A stretch of 64,000 nucleotides of DNA. Source: Solen grandis. Its lineage: Eukaryota > Mollusca > Bivalvia > Adapedonta > Solenidae. Both the position numbers and the translations under genes were made by a program. Within the stretch, counting starts at the first letter, position 1. Every line of letters begins with the position of its first letter. The stretch spans positions 47,980,033 to 48,044,032 of the forward strand of contig CM037788.1 in assembly GCA_021229015.1 (NCBI GenBank). The letters run 5' to 3'. The notes beneath the pieces were generated by a model that worked only from the letters and a program-made list of their open reading frames with translations, was not told the DNA's origin and made no database searches. Of the stretch, positions 33,787 through 45,830 are shown piece by piece.

Positions 33787-35524
33787 ACAAAAGGGCCATG
33801 ATGGCCCTAAATCGCTCACCTGAGATAAATAGTCTTTAAAGGAAACAATGTGAAATAAAGATGCTAGAGTGCAAAGAGCAATCTGGATTCTTTCAAATTT
33901 AAAAGGGGTATAACTCCTGATCTTATGTGTTGAATCCAGTTATAATTGAACTTGGCCAAGGTATTATGGTTTTAAACAATGACAAAAAGTTTGAAGGCAA
34001 TTGCATAAGAAATAAAGATGTTAGAGGGCAAACAAAGTGAAATCTGGCTTTTTTCAATTTAAAAAGGGGCGTAACTTTTGACCTAAGGGTCCAATTTCAG
34101 CCATAATCCAACTTAGCCAAAATTTGATTGATTATAAACATTGTTATAAAATTTAAAGACAATGACCTAAAAAATAAAGATGCAAGAGTGCAAACAAAGT
34201 GCAATCTGACTTTTTTTAAATAATATAAGGGGTGTAACTCTTGACCCAATGGTCCGATATCAGCCAAAATCAAACTTGGCTGAGATTTATTGGTTATAAA
34301 CAATGTCATTAAGTTTGAATGCAATTGCTAAAGAAATGAAGAAAAAAAAGGTTTTTTGAATTTTAAAAGGGGCATAACTCCTGACCTAATGGTATGATAT
34401 CAGTCATAATCGAACTTGGCTGAGACTTTATGGTTATAAACATTGTTATCAAGTTTGAAGATAATTGCTCATGAAACTAGAACTATCACTGAAGGTGATT
34501 CATACCCCCACCCCCATCTTTGACACAGGATGTATTCACATGACACATAAAACGAATGTTCACACATAGGATTTGGGCTTATAAGCATACCAAAAAAAAT
34601 ATTATCACTAAAGGTGATCAATACCCTTTACACATAAAAAAGTTTCAAGTTTGCGTGTTTTGTGAAAGACTACATGTATGTAAGTTTAAAGTTAGTGTGA
34701 GCAATGGTTCAAAAGTTTTGGATAATGCTAAAAAGTTTTTGACAGACAGACAGATAGACAGAGAGACACACATACAGACACACAGAAGAAAACAATTTGC
34801 CCCCAAGATCTGTAGCTGAGGAGAATAAAAATGCAGTCTAATTATGGTTCACATCCATATTTATTGTTTGCAAAAACCTGTCTTTAAGAATTTACATTGT
34901 GGTTTTCTTATGCACTGTACTTCCTCTCATCAAGATCAATCTACATATGAAGTTTCATCAACCTAGCTACTTTAGTATTGGAGTTATGGTCCGGACAAAA
35001 TCAAAAGATTAAAAATGACAAAGGGCAATAACTCCTTTCAAAATACATGCAGAGTTATGGTTCTTATGCACTGCACTTCCTCTCATCAAGGTCTATCTAC
35101 CTATGAAGTTTCATCAACAAAGGTACAGTAGTTTTGGAGAAATGCTCAGGACAAATATTTGTAGACCAACCGCTGGACCGACCGACCGACCAAACGACCG
35201 ACCGACCGACAGGGTGACTCCTATATACCCCCCCAAATTTCATTTGTGGGGGTATAATGAAGATGCTAGAGTGCAAACAATGTGAAATCTGGCTTTTTTG
35301 AATATTAAAAGGGGCATAACTCCTGACCTAATGGTACAATATCAGCCATAATCGAACTTGGCCGAGATTTTATGGTTATAAACATTGTTTTAAAGTTTGA
35401 AGATAATTGCTCATAAAATGAAGATGCTAGAGTGCAAACGAACAAATTGTGGACGACGGACGGACGAGACATTCATCGATCCTAAAAACTCATCCTGAGC
35501 ACACGTGCTCAGGTGAGCTAAAAA
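33787..35524 (-). mobile_element. Family A Helitron-like element, copy 2, with nested family B
   Basis: The left end is 'acaaaagggccatgatggcc' plus 'atcgctcacctgag'. The right end is 'gcacacgtgctcaggtgagc' followed by TAAAAA at 35524. The body is a tandem array of about 150-bp units ('aaaggggcataactcctgac', 'aatcgaacttggc', 'gaagatgctagagtgcaaac') ending in '(gacgga)n'. A family B element sits inside at 34477-35257. Confidence 0.8.
34477..35257 (-). mobile_element. Helitron-like family B, copy 2, nested in family A
   Basis: The family A repeat is interrupted exactly between 'gctcatgaaa' and 'tgaagatgctag', which are contiguous in other units. The insert runs from CTAGAACTATC to GGGGGTATAA. 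There is no target duplication, and the site is A/T. The body resembles copy 1, with '(gacc)n' near 35175-35215. Confidence 0.85.
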
Positions 35525-35947
35525 GACACAAAACCCACCATAAGTTTAAATATTGAGCACCAAAAATAACAGCCACTGATCAATTTCTATGAAAAGATCA
35601 TACAGTTCCATGGATAATTACTCAATATTAATTTTTTAGTTTGTATTGATATAGGAGGTGACTCTTACAAATATTTTAGAGTCTTCTACACACTAGTCAG
35701 GAACAAGGGAACTTAATAGATGAAGCAGGCTTCACTGCTGATGGTTATACTTTTCATAACTGCATAATTCATTTAAATTTTTGTTTAATCGTTTTTGGTC
35801 CCTTAATAATTTATTTATTACCTCAACTTCATTTATTTGGTCTACAGTGTAGTTTGCCATGTAATACTTTCTTTAAAGCTGAAAGCAATTCAGTGAACTT
35901 CTACAACATTTCTACCTGCTGTATATTTTGTACCTCACTTGCTGCAG

Positions 35948-36147
35948 AAATACAATCAGATACATTCCGAGTGAAATTTTCCCATCAAAGAATAAATGGA
36001 AGAGCACAACTTGTGCAGACTTATATAGACAATATATGTGCAAGACTATTTCAGACTCAGGTCTCCTTCAACATAGTTGTGGTTTTACCTTGTGGCACTT
36101 TGCTGTTGACACCCAAAGGTTGGAACATATTACGGAGTAGCATCTGA
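35948..36147 (+). CDS. Candidate last coding exon, unrecognised
   Basis: A long pyrimidine-rich run (about 35912-35945) ends in AG at 35946-35947, followed by 66 open codons to TGA at 36145-36147. The frame reads Gln-Arg-Ile-Asn-Gly-Arg-Ala-Gln-Leu-Val-Gln-Thr-Tyr-Ile-Asp-Asn, then Val-Val-Val-Leu-Pro-Cys-Gly-Thr-Leu-Leu-Leu-Thr. Composition is protein-like with no low complexity. An AATAAA lies near 36474. I do not recognise the family, and upstream exons were not found on the plus strand. A TE-derived open frame is possible. Confidence 0.35.
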
Positions 36148-36689
36148 GAGTACTTATAAACTGGAAATGTTTGAGGTTTGCTTTTATTTTAGCTTAATTG
36201 AGCAGCAGTTTTGTCAAAGGGGGAGGTATATGTTTTTATTTTTACCTTGTAAGGCTTTGATTAAATTACTAAGTGACACCTTAGCTGGGTTTATTTTTAC
36301 TTTTTCTTCAGGTGGCATTTTATAGCCATTGACCATAAATACATTTAATTAAATGCAGGAATTCTGTTACATTGTAAATGCGATCCCATTGCATGTTACA
36401 AAAGAAAGCTTTAAAGCCAATACTTAAACATAGGGATGTACACATAGTTGGTTATTTTGTACACTTTTTAATTTAATAAAAAATATCTTTTCAAAATTAA
36501 TGTTCATTTTAAAAACAAACTTTTAATAAAACATCACATAAACATTAAAATTCACCTAAAAGAAAAATTCAAATTGCATTATCAAATAATGTAAATGAAA
36601 TGTTATATAAGTGTGTTGCCTGTCATTCAGTGAGAGATGTCTTCTGATTTGGCAGGGCTCTTCAAAGTTTTGCACCAGTATCTTTAACT
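36148..36689. other. AT-rich, no gene seen
   Basis: Could be the 3' UTR of the candidate exon ending at 36147; it contains an AATAAA near 36474. Nothing else is recognised. Confidence 0.4.
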
Positions 36690-36845
36690 ACCAAGCCCCT
36701 CACTGCGTGGGTTTGAATTCCCGCAGGGTCATTCAAATTTTCACCCGGATGACTCCGTGCATTCGGGTTCTTCCTGTAATTAGCTGAACGTCGATATATG
36801 ACTGAAATACTGTCGAAGCAATGGTAAACTCAAATAGTCAAGTCT
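36690..36845 (+). mobile_element. SINE family 1, plus-strand copy
   Basis: It has a B-box-like 'gggtttgaattcc' near 36711, then 'gggtcattcaaattttcacccggatg' type core joined directly to the tail 'tgactgaaatactgtcgaag' and 'ggtaaactcaaatagtcaag'. The central core is deleted relative to 4318-4565. Confidence 0.7.
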
Positions 36846-36947
36846 TTAACTACCAGGAATCAAACTTAAAATGATGTTACTGGAAACAGAACCACCAGGA
36901 CTGACACAGAAAGAAAATGTAAATGATAATTATGGTGTCTTAAGAAA

Positions 36948-38039
36948 CTAGACCTGCCATTGTCATGGCGCAAATACCCCCGCATGCCGCTTCGTTACAG
37001 AAATTTTAAAATGATGCAAATGAGGGTAAAAGTTCATGGGTAGTGCAATTCCCTTCAATGAAACCTATCCACAGATAAAGTTTTATTTTGAAATCTTTTA
37101 TCCTTTTTGAGTTATGGTCCAAACAAAAATTAAGTATAAAAATTTACAAAGGGCAATAACTACAATATTGCAATACAGAGAGTTATGATTCTTGGTCACT
37201 GCACTCCTCCTCAATGAGATCTATCGACATATGAAGTTTCATTTTGATATCTTATACTTTATGAGTTATGGCCGCTACAAAAATTAAGTATGAAAATTTA
37301 CAAAGGGCAATTACTCCAAAATTACGCGACAAAGAGTTATGGTTCATGGTCACTGCATGCCCCCTTAATGAGATCTAAATACATATGAAGTTTCATCTTG
37401 ATATCTTTTATACTTTTTGAGTTATGGTCCGGACAAAAATTAAGTATAAAAATTTACAAAGGGCAATAACTCCAAAATTACGCGACAGAGAGTTATGGTT
37501 CTTGGTCACTGCACGCCCCCCTCAATGAGATCTTTCTACATATGAAGTTTCATCTTGAAATCTTTTTAACTTTTTGAGTTATGGCCCGGACAAAAATTAA
37601 GTATGAAAATTTACAAAGGGCAATAACTCCAAAATTATGTGACAGAGAGTTATGGTTCATGGTCACTGCACGCCCCCTCAATGAGATCTATATACATATG
37701 AAGTTTCATCTTGATATCTTTTATACTTTTTGAGTTATGGTCCGGACAAAAATTAATTATGAAATTTAAAAAGGGCAATACACTGTTACTCCAAAAATAC
37801 GCGACAGAGAGTTATGGTTCTTGGTCACTGCACACACACTCAATGAAATCTCTCCACATATGAAGTTTCACACACACTCAATGACATCTATCCACATATG
37901 AAGTTTCATCTTGATGCCTTTCATACTTTTTGAGTTACGGCCCGGACAAAGAAACCGACAGACAGACGGACGGATGGCCAGACTGACAAGCTGAATCCAG
38001 TATACCCCCCTTACAACTTCATTGTGCGGGGGGATATAA
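36948..38039 (-). mobile_element. Helitron-like family C
   Basis: The left end is CTAGACCTGCCATTGTCATG with hairpin GCCAT/ATGGC and then 'aaatacccccgcatgc'. The right end is 'tgtgcggggggatataaa'. On the minus strand this gives hairpin-AGGT-CTAG-T. The body holds five units of about 180 bp with 'acaaagggcaataactcc', 'gcgacagagagttatggtt' and 'gaagtttcatcttgat', then '(gacgga)n' before the right arm. Confidence 0.7.
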
Positions 38040-38309
38040 AGAAAGATTTCATGATCACATTGTTTCTTCCACGTGGTCCATATTGCAGACTAGTTTATAT
38101 CTAATTTGTTATCCACTTTAAATGAAGACTTTACTTCCTTTCACTGGGTTCAGATATCTTAAAATTTATGAAGCTTTTCAAATGAGACATAAGATACATT
38201 TTCCATAATTTACCTAAAGTTTCTATGTATTATTTTTGAAGTGAACATCCAAAGTTTTAGATATTAACCCTAGTCAGGATTTTTTTTTCCAGAAACATCA
38301 TTATCAAAA

Positions 38310-38711
38310 CAAGGGCACCGCAAAGCATGGTAATATAAGCTCGATGGTTTTGTAATGTGAAAAAGCCTTGTATGTTATATGGTACAATACTGATGACTTT
38401 CAAGGGCCAAATTATTTTTTTTTATCATATCACAAAATGCTGACATGAGAAAAACACTTAAGGTTGACTCCGACAATGTTTGCCGATATATCTACATTTA
38501 CTTTTGAAAGTTTAAAATCATAGAGTGCAAAATCCAGCCTTCATGCACATCTACATATATGAGCAAGTATTGTTAGTAAATTTGAACCTATTCCCTCCAA
38601 GTATTGCGTTCACGAGATTCTGCTAACGGACAGATGGATGGATGGACAGATAGATGAACAGATGGACGACTGAGGGTATAACATAATACGACCCTTCGGG
38701 TGTATAAAAAG
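38310..38711 (-). mobile_element. Helitron-like family E
   Basis: The left end is 'caagggcaccgcaaagc'. The right end has '(gatg)n', 'gactgagggtataaca' and a small hairpin 'acccttcgggt', then 'gtataaaaag'. About 400 bp and not obviously tandem. It lies against a candidate exon. Confidence 0.5.
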
Positions 38712-38922
38712 TTCAACATTCTCTCTTTGTATGGCTTGCAGAAATCAATTCTGTAGATAGGCAAGTAAAAGGGTGCCTTGACTGGCAAGTTGCACAAATC
38801 ATGTGTTCCAGTAAGTTTCATAGACTGGTTCTTGGCTGGGGTACCTTCCCCTTGCACTACATTATCTGTAATCTTGAGGATGACCCGGAACCAGACTACA
38901 AATCTGTGTGAGCATCTCACCT
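38712..38922 (-). CDS. Candidate internal exon, unrecognised, beside a family E insertion
   Basis: The minus strand is open from an AG at 38923-38924 to at least 38712, about 70 codons. It includes Phe-Val-Val-Trp-Phe-Arg-Val-Ile-Leu-Lys-Ile-Thr-Asp-Asn-Val, then Pro-Val-Lys-Ala-Pro-Phe-Tyr-Leu-Pro-Ile-Tyr-Arg-Ile-Asp. Composition is protein-like, but no donor is clear before the family E end. I cannot name the family. It might belong with the minus-strand exon at 48866-48979, or be a relic broken by the transposon. Confidence 0.3.
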
Positions 38923-39124
38923 CTGATCAGGTTCTGAGACAAATCAACACATAACTCATCATACCTTTAGTGTAATTAATTCATACAAAAATACAAATAT
39001 TATTACAAAATTGCAAAAAAAAAAAATCACAGATATGGAAAATAAATACACTTATTCATGGAATGCTATTTCTAACGATAATGAAATTAATATCGTCACA
39101 AGAAAAAAACAACAAAAACATAAA

Positions 39125-40326
39125 CAAGAGCTGTCAGAGGACAGCACGCTCGACTATTCAAAATGCTTGTTGGTAAATCAAATGAAATCTATTTCAATTC
39201 TTGCCCTTCATATACCCTGTACATAATATAGACAAAGATGATATACCTTGATAGTCTGACACCTCTTAATATTTTAATGAAGTCTAAAATCAATCCCATG
39301 CCTAGTTACTGAGACATAAGCATAATACACTGTGCATGCAAAACTTTTACAAAAAATCAAAGTTAAAAAAGGGCCAAAATTTGCATAAAATTTAGTCCAA
39401 AAGTTATCCTCATTGGTTTTCTGATGCCCCTGAAAACACTCCTTAATTTTCTAGTCAATTCCACAAGCACTTTCCAAGATATAAGCTGGATGGAAGCTTG
39501 AATGCTCAATTCCACAAGCAATTTCCAAGATATAAGCTGGATGGTAGCTTGAATGCAAAAATTTAACCAAAACTCTTAAGTTAAAAGGGGGCCATAATTT
39601 TTAATATATTCCATCAAGTGTTATCTTCCTTTATAGTATGATACCCCACAACTTTTTAGAGATGTTTCAAATCAATTGCATGCCTGGATACTGAGATATT
39701 AGCATGAAAGTACCTTGCATGCAAAACTTTAACCAACATTTTTAAATTAAAAAGGTGCCATAATTTGTAACATATTCTATCAAAAGTTATCTACCATGAA
39801 AGTATGATACCCTAAACATATTAAAGATATTTCAAATCAACTGCATGCCTGGATACTGAGATATAAGCATGAAGTACTTGCTGCAAAACTTTAACCAAAA
39901 TTTTTAAGTTAAAAAGGGGCCATAATTTGTAATATATTCTATCAAGAGTTATCTACCTTGGTTGTCTGATGCCACTTAATATATTCATAAACTTTCAAGT
40001 CAATGTCATGAATGGTTATGGAGATATAAACTGGATAGTAGCTTGCACCCAAAAACTAACCAAATTTTCTATTGCATGCAAAAATTTAACCAAAATTTTT
40101 AAGTTAAAAAGGGGCCATAATTTATATTAAATTCAGTCAAGAGTTATCTACCTTGGTTGTCTGATGCCCCTGAACATATTTATAACTTTTCAAGTCAATA
40201 CCATAAATGGTTTATGAGATATAAGGTTGATAGTAACTTGCATACAAAACTTTAACCAATAGCTGCAACACCGACGCAAGGGCAACGACAATAGCTCTCA
40301 TATTCTTCGAAAAGTTGAGCTAAAAA
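39125..40326 (-). mobile_element. Helitron-like family D
   Basis: The left end is CAAGAGCTGTCAGAGGACAG with hairpin GCTGTC/GACAGC, followed by 'cacgctcgactattc'. The right end is 'cttcgaaaagttgagctaaa', which pairs with the left arm at 10 of 12 positions. The body has five to six units with 'aaaggggccataatttgta', 'gttatctaccttgg' and 'ctggatactgagatataagc'. The leader and A-rich end match family A, but the interior is different. Confidence 0.7.
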
Positions 40327-41806
40327 TAAAGAAGACAGTGGTGTTCAATGTACATAAACAGTGAAAGTGAAAGGTTGACTCCTTGAGGCTGTGACTAAAG
40401 CACATGGTAAATGAGATGGTTTGTTTTTATTGCATTAAATTGAAAAAAAAATAAAAAATCACCACCTAAAATGTGTCTCCTTTTCCCATACTAGAATTTT
40501 GGTCCAAAATATCATAGTTAAAAAGTGAGCACATACCGTTGTGTTCTGGTAGCAACAATTGACCTACAGCTGTAGAAAACTACATGGCAAGATCAGGGTA
40601 GATCACTGTATAGGAAATCCAAACATGTTTTCTTTTATGTTCTTTGTTAATTCATACAGAACAGAAAAAACAGCCTATTATGACTACGACAAATAATATT
40701 GGTAGATTTATTGTGCTATTTGAGAATATAAAGATGGTAATTAATTTTACATGTGGTCACGAAAAATAAGTCCATATGGCAAAGTCAAAAGTTTGCCAGG
40801 AGTGAAGAGCATGTATTATTATTACCACCAATAAACTATACTATGATCTGAAAAAGAATTCAACAGAAATTCTATATTTCATGAATATAAGAGAGATTTC
40901 TTATGCCCAAAAAGATACAATCGTACAATCGTAAACCAAAAACAACAAAGCCTTGAAAAAACACAGATTTTTTTTTTTTGGCAGAAAAATAAATTCTTTT
41001 AGTCAGTAAAACATATTTTTCTTCAAGTTGTTTAAAAATCTTAACTAACCATTTATTCAAACAGGGACACAAAAAATACACCTCAAAACAAATCATAGCA
41101 GATAACAAGCAAAGTTTATAAGCAAATTATTTATTTAGTATTACACATTCTATAAAACATAAGCAGTCACATTCTTATAGTAAAAGGGCCAACGTTGGAC
41201 ACCATTTCATGGAACTCTAAATGTTTTATGCTGAGAATCCTTCAAAAATATAATATATATAAACATATAGACAATGGTCAAATTTGACCAGCTGCATCTT
41301 AAATGATCATGTTTTTATTTTAAATTGATTTTGCCAGCATCAAAATGACTCAAAGTTTAAGTAAAGAAAAATTCATGTGATAATTATTGACCATAACTTG
41401 GCTGCTGAACTATTCTGAGAAAAGGCACATTTTTTTTTTTAAAAAATACACATGCAAAGATCAAAATGTGTTTTTTTAACAATGTATATAAAACTTAAAT
41501 TTAGTAATCAGTCAAAAAAGTATTTTAAAAGAAATCAAAATTAATGTCATTTTACCTTGATACAACCTAAAACACTTCAATACCTATAAAAATTCTAAAA
41601 CACTTTTTCCTTTCTAAATATAGAAATAATGGTCAGAGAGAAAAAAAAGAAAGAAAAAAATGACACTACTGGGATTCAAATCTCTCAGTTTCAAAGCAGT
41701 TGACAGTAATTTAACCTGTTTATGGTTGCTCTTCTATTGTATGTAATACATTAGAGTTCCAGAACCTTAAAGAACATTCTTACACAACCCGCATCTTTTT
41801 CTCTAT
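40327..41806. other. AT-rich, no gene seen
   Basis: Poly(A)/poly(T) runs and no recognisable coding sequence on either strand. Confidence 0.5.
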
Positions 41807-41989
41807 CCCTTTCCCCTCATATAGACTCATTTTGACGCACTCAATAGGTACCACATAAAGCCTGATCTGCAGAAAGCCAAACTCAAACCTTACCAAATTT
41901 AATTGTAAAATCCTCATTACCAGACCACTGAGGAGCAGTGAATGCTGTTCGCATAGGTCTTTTTATGGTATCCTCTATGAGGGAAAGGG
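41807..41989. mobile_element. piggyBac-like MITE, copy 1, CTAT duplication
   Basis: It begins CCCTTTCCCCTCATA and ends TATGAGGGAAAGGG. CTAT precedes (41803-41806) and follows (41990-41993) the element, so it shows a 4-bp duplication that is not TTAA. Its interior is shorter than copy 2 and lacks the central palindrome. Confidence 0.8.
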
Positions 41990-42360
41990 CTATACAGTAA
42001 GAAGGCAAATAATTATGTGTAAATTCACAACAAAATACAGGTAGCAGCGCACGCGCACTAACACTCACTATGATGACGTAATAAAATGATTTAATTAACA
42101 AAATTGAATTTAAAGAGCTGAGATATATATTTTGCAAGTTATATAGGAAAGTTGGAAAATATATATATATATAAAGAAGAGGTAAAAAGAATTAAAAAGT
42201 GAAAGTAAAGAATGCAATCAACACATATAAAATCAATCCATATTTCTTAATTTATTATCGCCAATTGTTTATTTAGGACTAAAGGAATATAGAAGTAATT
42301 TGGCTATAGTTAGTTCCGCGAAGAAAGATAGTGCGAATGAAAAATGACAAATATAGGGTT

Positions 42361-42529
42361 AGAATCGAAATAATCAATGTCTGTTTTGTTGTGTATTAAC
42401 TACAGATTCCTTGTTCAGGTGCAAAGGATTATATCACGAGGGTGAAGCCTGATATATGCACCTGAACTCGAAACTGTGGTTAAATTCAAAACAAAACAGA
42501 TAGGACTGGTTATTTCTTAATTATTCTTC
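42361..42529. mobile_element. Foldback MITE-like palindrome, ~170 bp
   Basis: The whole segment folds on itself. The inner part GTTCAGGTGCA pairs with TGCACCTGAAC and ATATCA with TGATAT around a 13-base loop. The outer parts 'ctgttttg'/'caaaacag' and 'gaaataatca'/'tggttatttc' also pair, with mismatches. No target duplication was identified. Confidence 0.7.
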
Positions 42530-43132
42530 AGAAGAATCAATGAACATTTATCAACATGTAATTCAACAACATGACAATTTATGCAGTTTTCCCCCAAAAC
42601 CCATCATACTTCCCCAATAACTTAAAAAAAAAGAGCTCAGATCTGCAGAACCACTTTTAAAACAGTTCCAAACTTGTACCACAGTACCAGACAATCATAT
42701 TATTAAGCACCTTTTCATAAAAATTCTAGGTGCCATTGCTACAGTATGATCAAACACTTATCACAAAGTAGATCTGACACAAGACATGAAATCAGTCAGC
42801 ACATGTATACATCCAGTAATATCATTCTGGAATAAGTAAAAACAAAACCTCTACCTCTTAACTATAAACAATAAACAAATTAATACCACTTTAAACAAAT
42901 TAATGCCTTCCTCTAATCTCATGTGTCCTTGTTCAAATTCTGACAGATGAGTCAAGTATAAAAGTATTTTGTTCATAAAATAACAGGACAAAGACAAAAT
43001 ATGGATTTCGTGATCAATAAAGAATGTAAATGGATGAATGTGTCACTGGAGGTGACTGCTCAAGCATGTGTACATCCTGGATTCACTGTAGCAAGGGAAC
43101 TTGGGTTAACATTAAAACTTCTACTGCATTAA
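42530..43132. other. AT-rich, no gene seen
   Basis: Nothing recognised on either strand. Confidence 0.5.
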
Positions 43133-43364
43133 CCCTTTCCCTCATATACTCATTTTGACGCACTCAGTAGGTACCACATAAAGCCTGATCTGCAGAAAAC
43201 CACAGTTAAACCTTACCAAATTTAATTATAAAATCCTAATTTCCAGACCACTGAGGAGCAGCAAACAGCATAAAACCTGATCAGTCTGCGAGTTACTCGC
43301 AGGCTGATCTGGTTTTATGCTGTTCGCATAGGTCTTTTCATGGTGTCCTCTATGAGGGAAAGGG
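43133..43364. mobile_element. piggyBac-like MITE, copy 2
   Basis: TTAA at 43129-43132 and 43365-43368 flank CCCTTTCCCTCATA and its inverted copy. A TTAA duplication with CCCTTT ends fits the piggyBac superfamily. The interior has a hairpin around 'ctgcgagttactcgcag'. Confidence 0.85.
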
Positions 43365-44741
43365 TTAACAATACTGAAAAAAAATACTATCTACTGACAA
43401 AATACAAATGTATTACATAAAAATATATCAAAATATAATATCATGAATATGGCTATTAATACCAAAACATGGTAAACATCCCATTACTCATTGCATATCA
43501 TTGCATTAAAATTGCATAAATTATTACATTAACAGGCTTAAAATGGTGCAGATCCTGAGATGACCAAGAAACAGGTGCTCTTAATCTGGAATGTTATTTT
43601 ATAAAGATGCAGAAAACAATAGTATAAAGTAGAAAACACATAAAAAAGCAGAATATTAAGTAAACACATAAAACAATGTAAAAATATTATGACTATACAT
43701 CAAAAATGAAATATTCAAACTATCATTGGGACTTTTTAGTGAGACAAATATTATACAAAAAAAAGGGAAAATATGCAAATCAGCAAGGTCTGTTTTGAAT
43801 TTCAAGCTACTAAAGAAGGCAGCTTGCAGCCGTCTAATGAACATGAGGAAAAGAGATTGCTCACTTTGATTCCTAGTTAAGGCATTAATCACAATGTGGA
43901 TATTATCAACAACATAAAGAGTACATGACCACATTGACACATTGGCAAGGTTGGGTTTCTGGAAGTGAAGTGGTAACAAACAATGTCTATCCAATGAAAG
44001 GCAAGTAATATTTCAACAAATCAAATGCACACCATCCCAGAAGAGACCATGTAAAATAACAATCAATGAAAGTGACTGTACATCATATCCATCATGAAAA
44101 ATCGAGTTACCTCCCTTACTATTTTATAGTGTTACAGCTCAGAACCACATACCAATACTGGGGTTAATTTAGAGAGAGGAATATGGGACAACACCCCCCC
44201 CCCCCATCAATAATTATGTTCCAGCCCAATGACAAAACTAATCTTTAAATCATGTTTTAATATCAAAGGTGGCCAATTTTATTTCCTGTCAGTAAAATTT
44301 ATAAAATTAACTGAAATAGTGCATAACTTTCACTGATTTTACTTTTGTTTTAACTTTTTATCCTTATAATATTGGAGGGGTGTTAGCTAATAGCAAGAGA
44401 TGGTTGTCACAATTCTAGATTCTTATAAGTATGTGATTGTGGCATAGGTGTCAGTGTAAATTCTCATGATCAATATACCAGTAGATCATGCAGAGGCAAA
44501 TACTAAAATGCAGACTGATTTTGGTAAGTAGATACAGAATTTCAACATAAACATAACAAATAATTTATAAGATAATACAGAAAACCCACTGATTTCCACA
44601 GACACATACAGCTCTTCAGCCAAGGCATTTGGAAAATGTGTTAATACTTTTCATATTTGTTGGTAACAAGCATCCAAGAATATTTGATAGGCATCAAACT
44701 GAAGATATCATCAGATTAATTTTAAAGTAAAAATAGATTAA
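43365..44741. other. No convincing gene
   Basis: A minus-strand frame at 43656-43994 (112 codons) has no domain I recognise and no clear signals. A C-tract lies near 44195-44208. Confidence 0.4.
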
Positions 44742-44974
44742 CCCTTTCCCTCATAGAGGAAACCATGAAAAGATCTATGCGAACAACATAAACCAGATCA
44801 GCCTGTGAGTAACTCTCAGGCTGATCAGGTTTTATGCTGTTCGCTGCTCCTCAGTGGTCTGGAAATGAGGATTTTATAATTAAATTTGGTAAGGTTTAAC
44901 TGTGGTTTTCTGTGGATCAGGCTTTATGTGGTACCTACTGAGTGCGTCAATATGAGTCTATATGAGGGAAAGGG
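44742..44974. mobile_element. piggyBac-like MITE, copy 3 (inverted)
   Basis: Same ends as copy 2, flanked by TTAA at 44738-44741 and 44975-44978. The interior is the reverse complement of copy 2 with small differences, including the palindrome 'ctgtgagtaactctcag'. Confidence 0.85.
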
Positions 44975-45129
44975 TTAAGATATGATTAATTGCAAAATAG
45001 TGTGTTTTAGTTGACAAATTGTGAAACAGTTAAATCTGTTATATCTGTGTAACTTATTTCACCATGTTGATCATGTTGAAAAAACATAAGAATCATCATC
45101 AAATTATCTTTTGAGGGTACCTAAACCCA

Positions 45130-45260
45130 TGATTTGAAGTATTTCGTCAAATCCTTCTCATTCACATCCCAAACTTTGGAATTCTTTACCTGCAAATATC
45201 CCCTCAGTCTCCTCTTTTATAATTTAATCATTTTTAGTTCCCAGAATGGAAGCTTTTTAA
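45130..45260 (+). pseudogene. Short LINE C-terminal fragment
   Basis: One frame reads His-Pro-Lys-Leu-Trp-Asn-Ser-Leu-Pro-Ala-Asn-Ile-Pro-Ser-Val-Ser-Ser-Phe, a block common at the end of CR1-like RT proteins. It is too short for a family call. Confidence 0.35.
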
Positions 45261-45830
45261 CTATTTCCTTATTATTTTTTTTTGGAAATTTAGATGTAAT
45301 TTTATGTTGTAAACCTTTATATCGTTTCTTTTATATGGACCATAATTATGGAAGATTGGTTTGATTTATTCAATCAATGTTCATGCAGTGAAGTCTCAAT
45401 TAAGGGCCAAATCATGAAATTTGTAGTACATGAATAGTAGTGTAGAGATTTTTTTTTTGTGCCAATCAAAAAATGCCTGTCTGATCCTACTGCTTGGATG
45501 CGACTATCTCTACATCAATTTCACTAACATTATTTCAAATTAGTTCTTCATAAAATGAGTAATTGAACACAAACATAATTTTATATATACATGTACATAC
45601 ATTTGTTGTTAAAAAACCCACATTTTGTTTCTAGCATTATTATCACCAATGTTCACATAGTGTGAAGATTATTTACTTAAGTTTCAATATCCAAATGACG
45701 CTAAAATTGTTGCTGGCTTCACATTGATGCTTCATCATTCAATGGCAGAAGTAGAAAGAATTTTTAAAGTAATAAAAATAAAGCATATTTAGTTTAAAAA
45801 AGGAATGAAATTCATATATTTGTTATTTCA

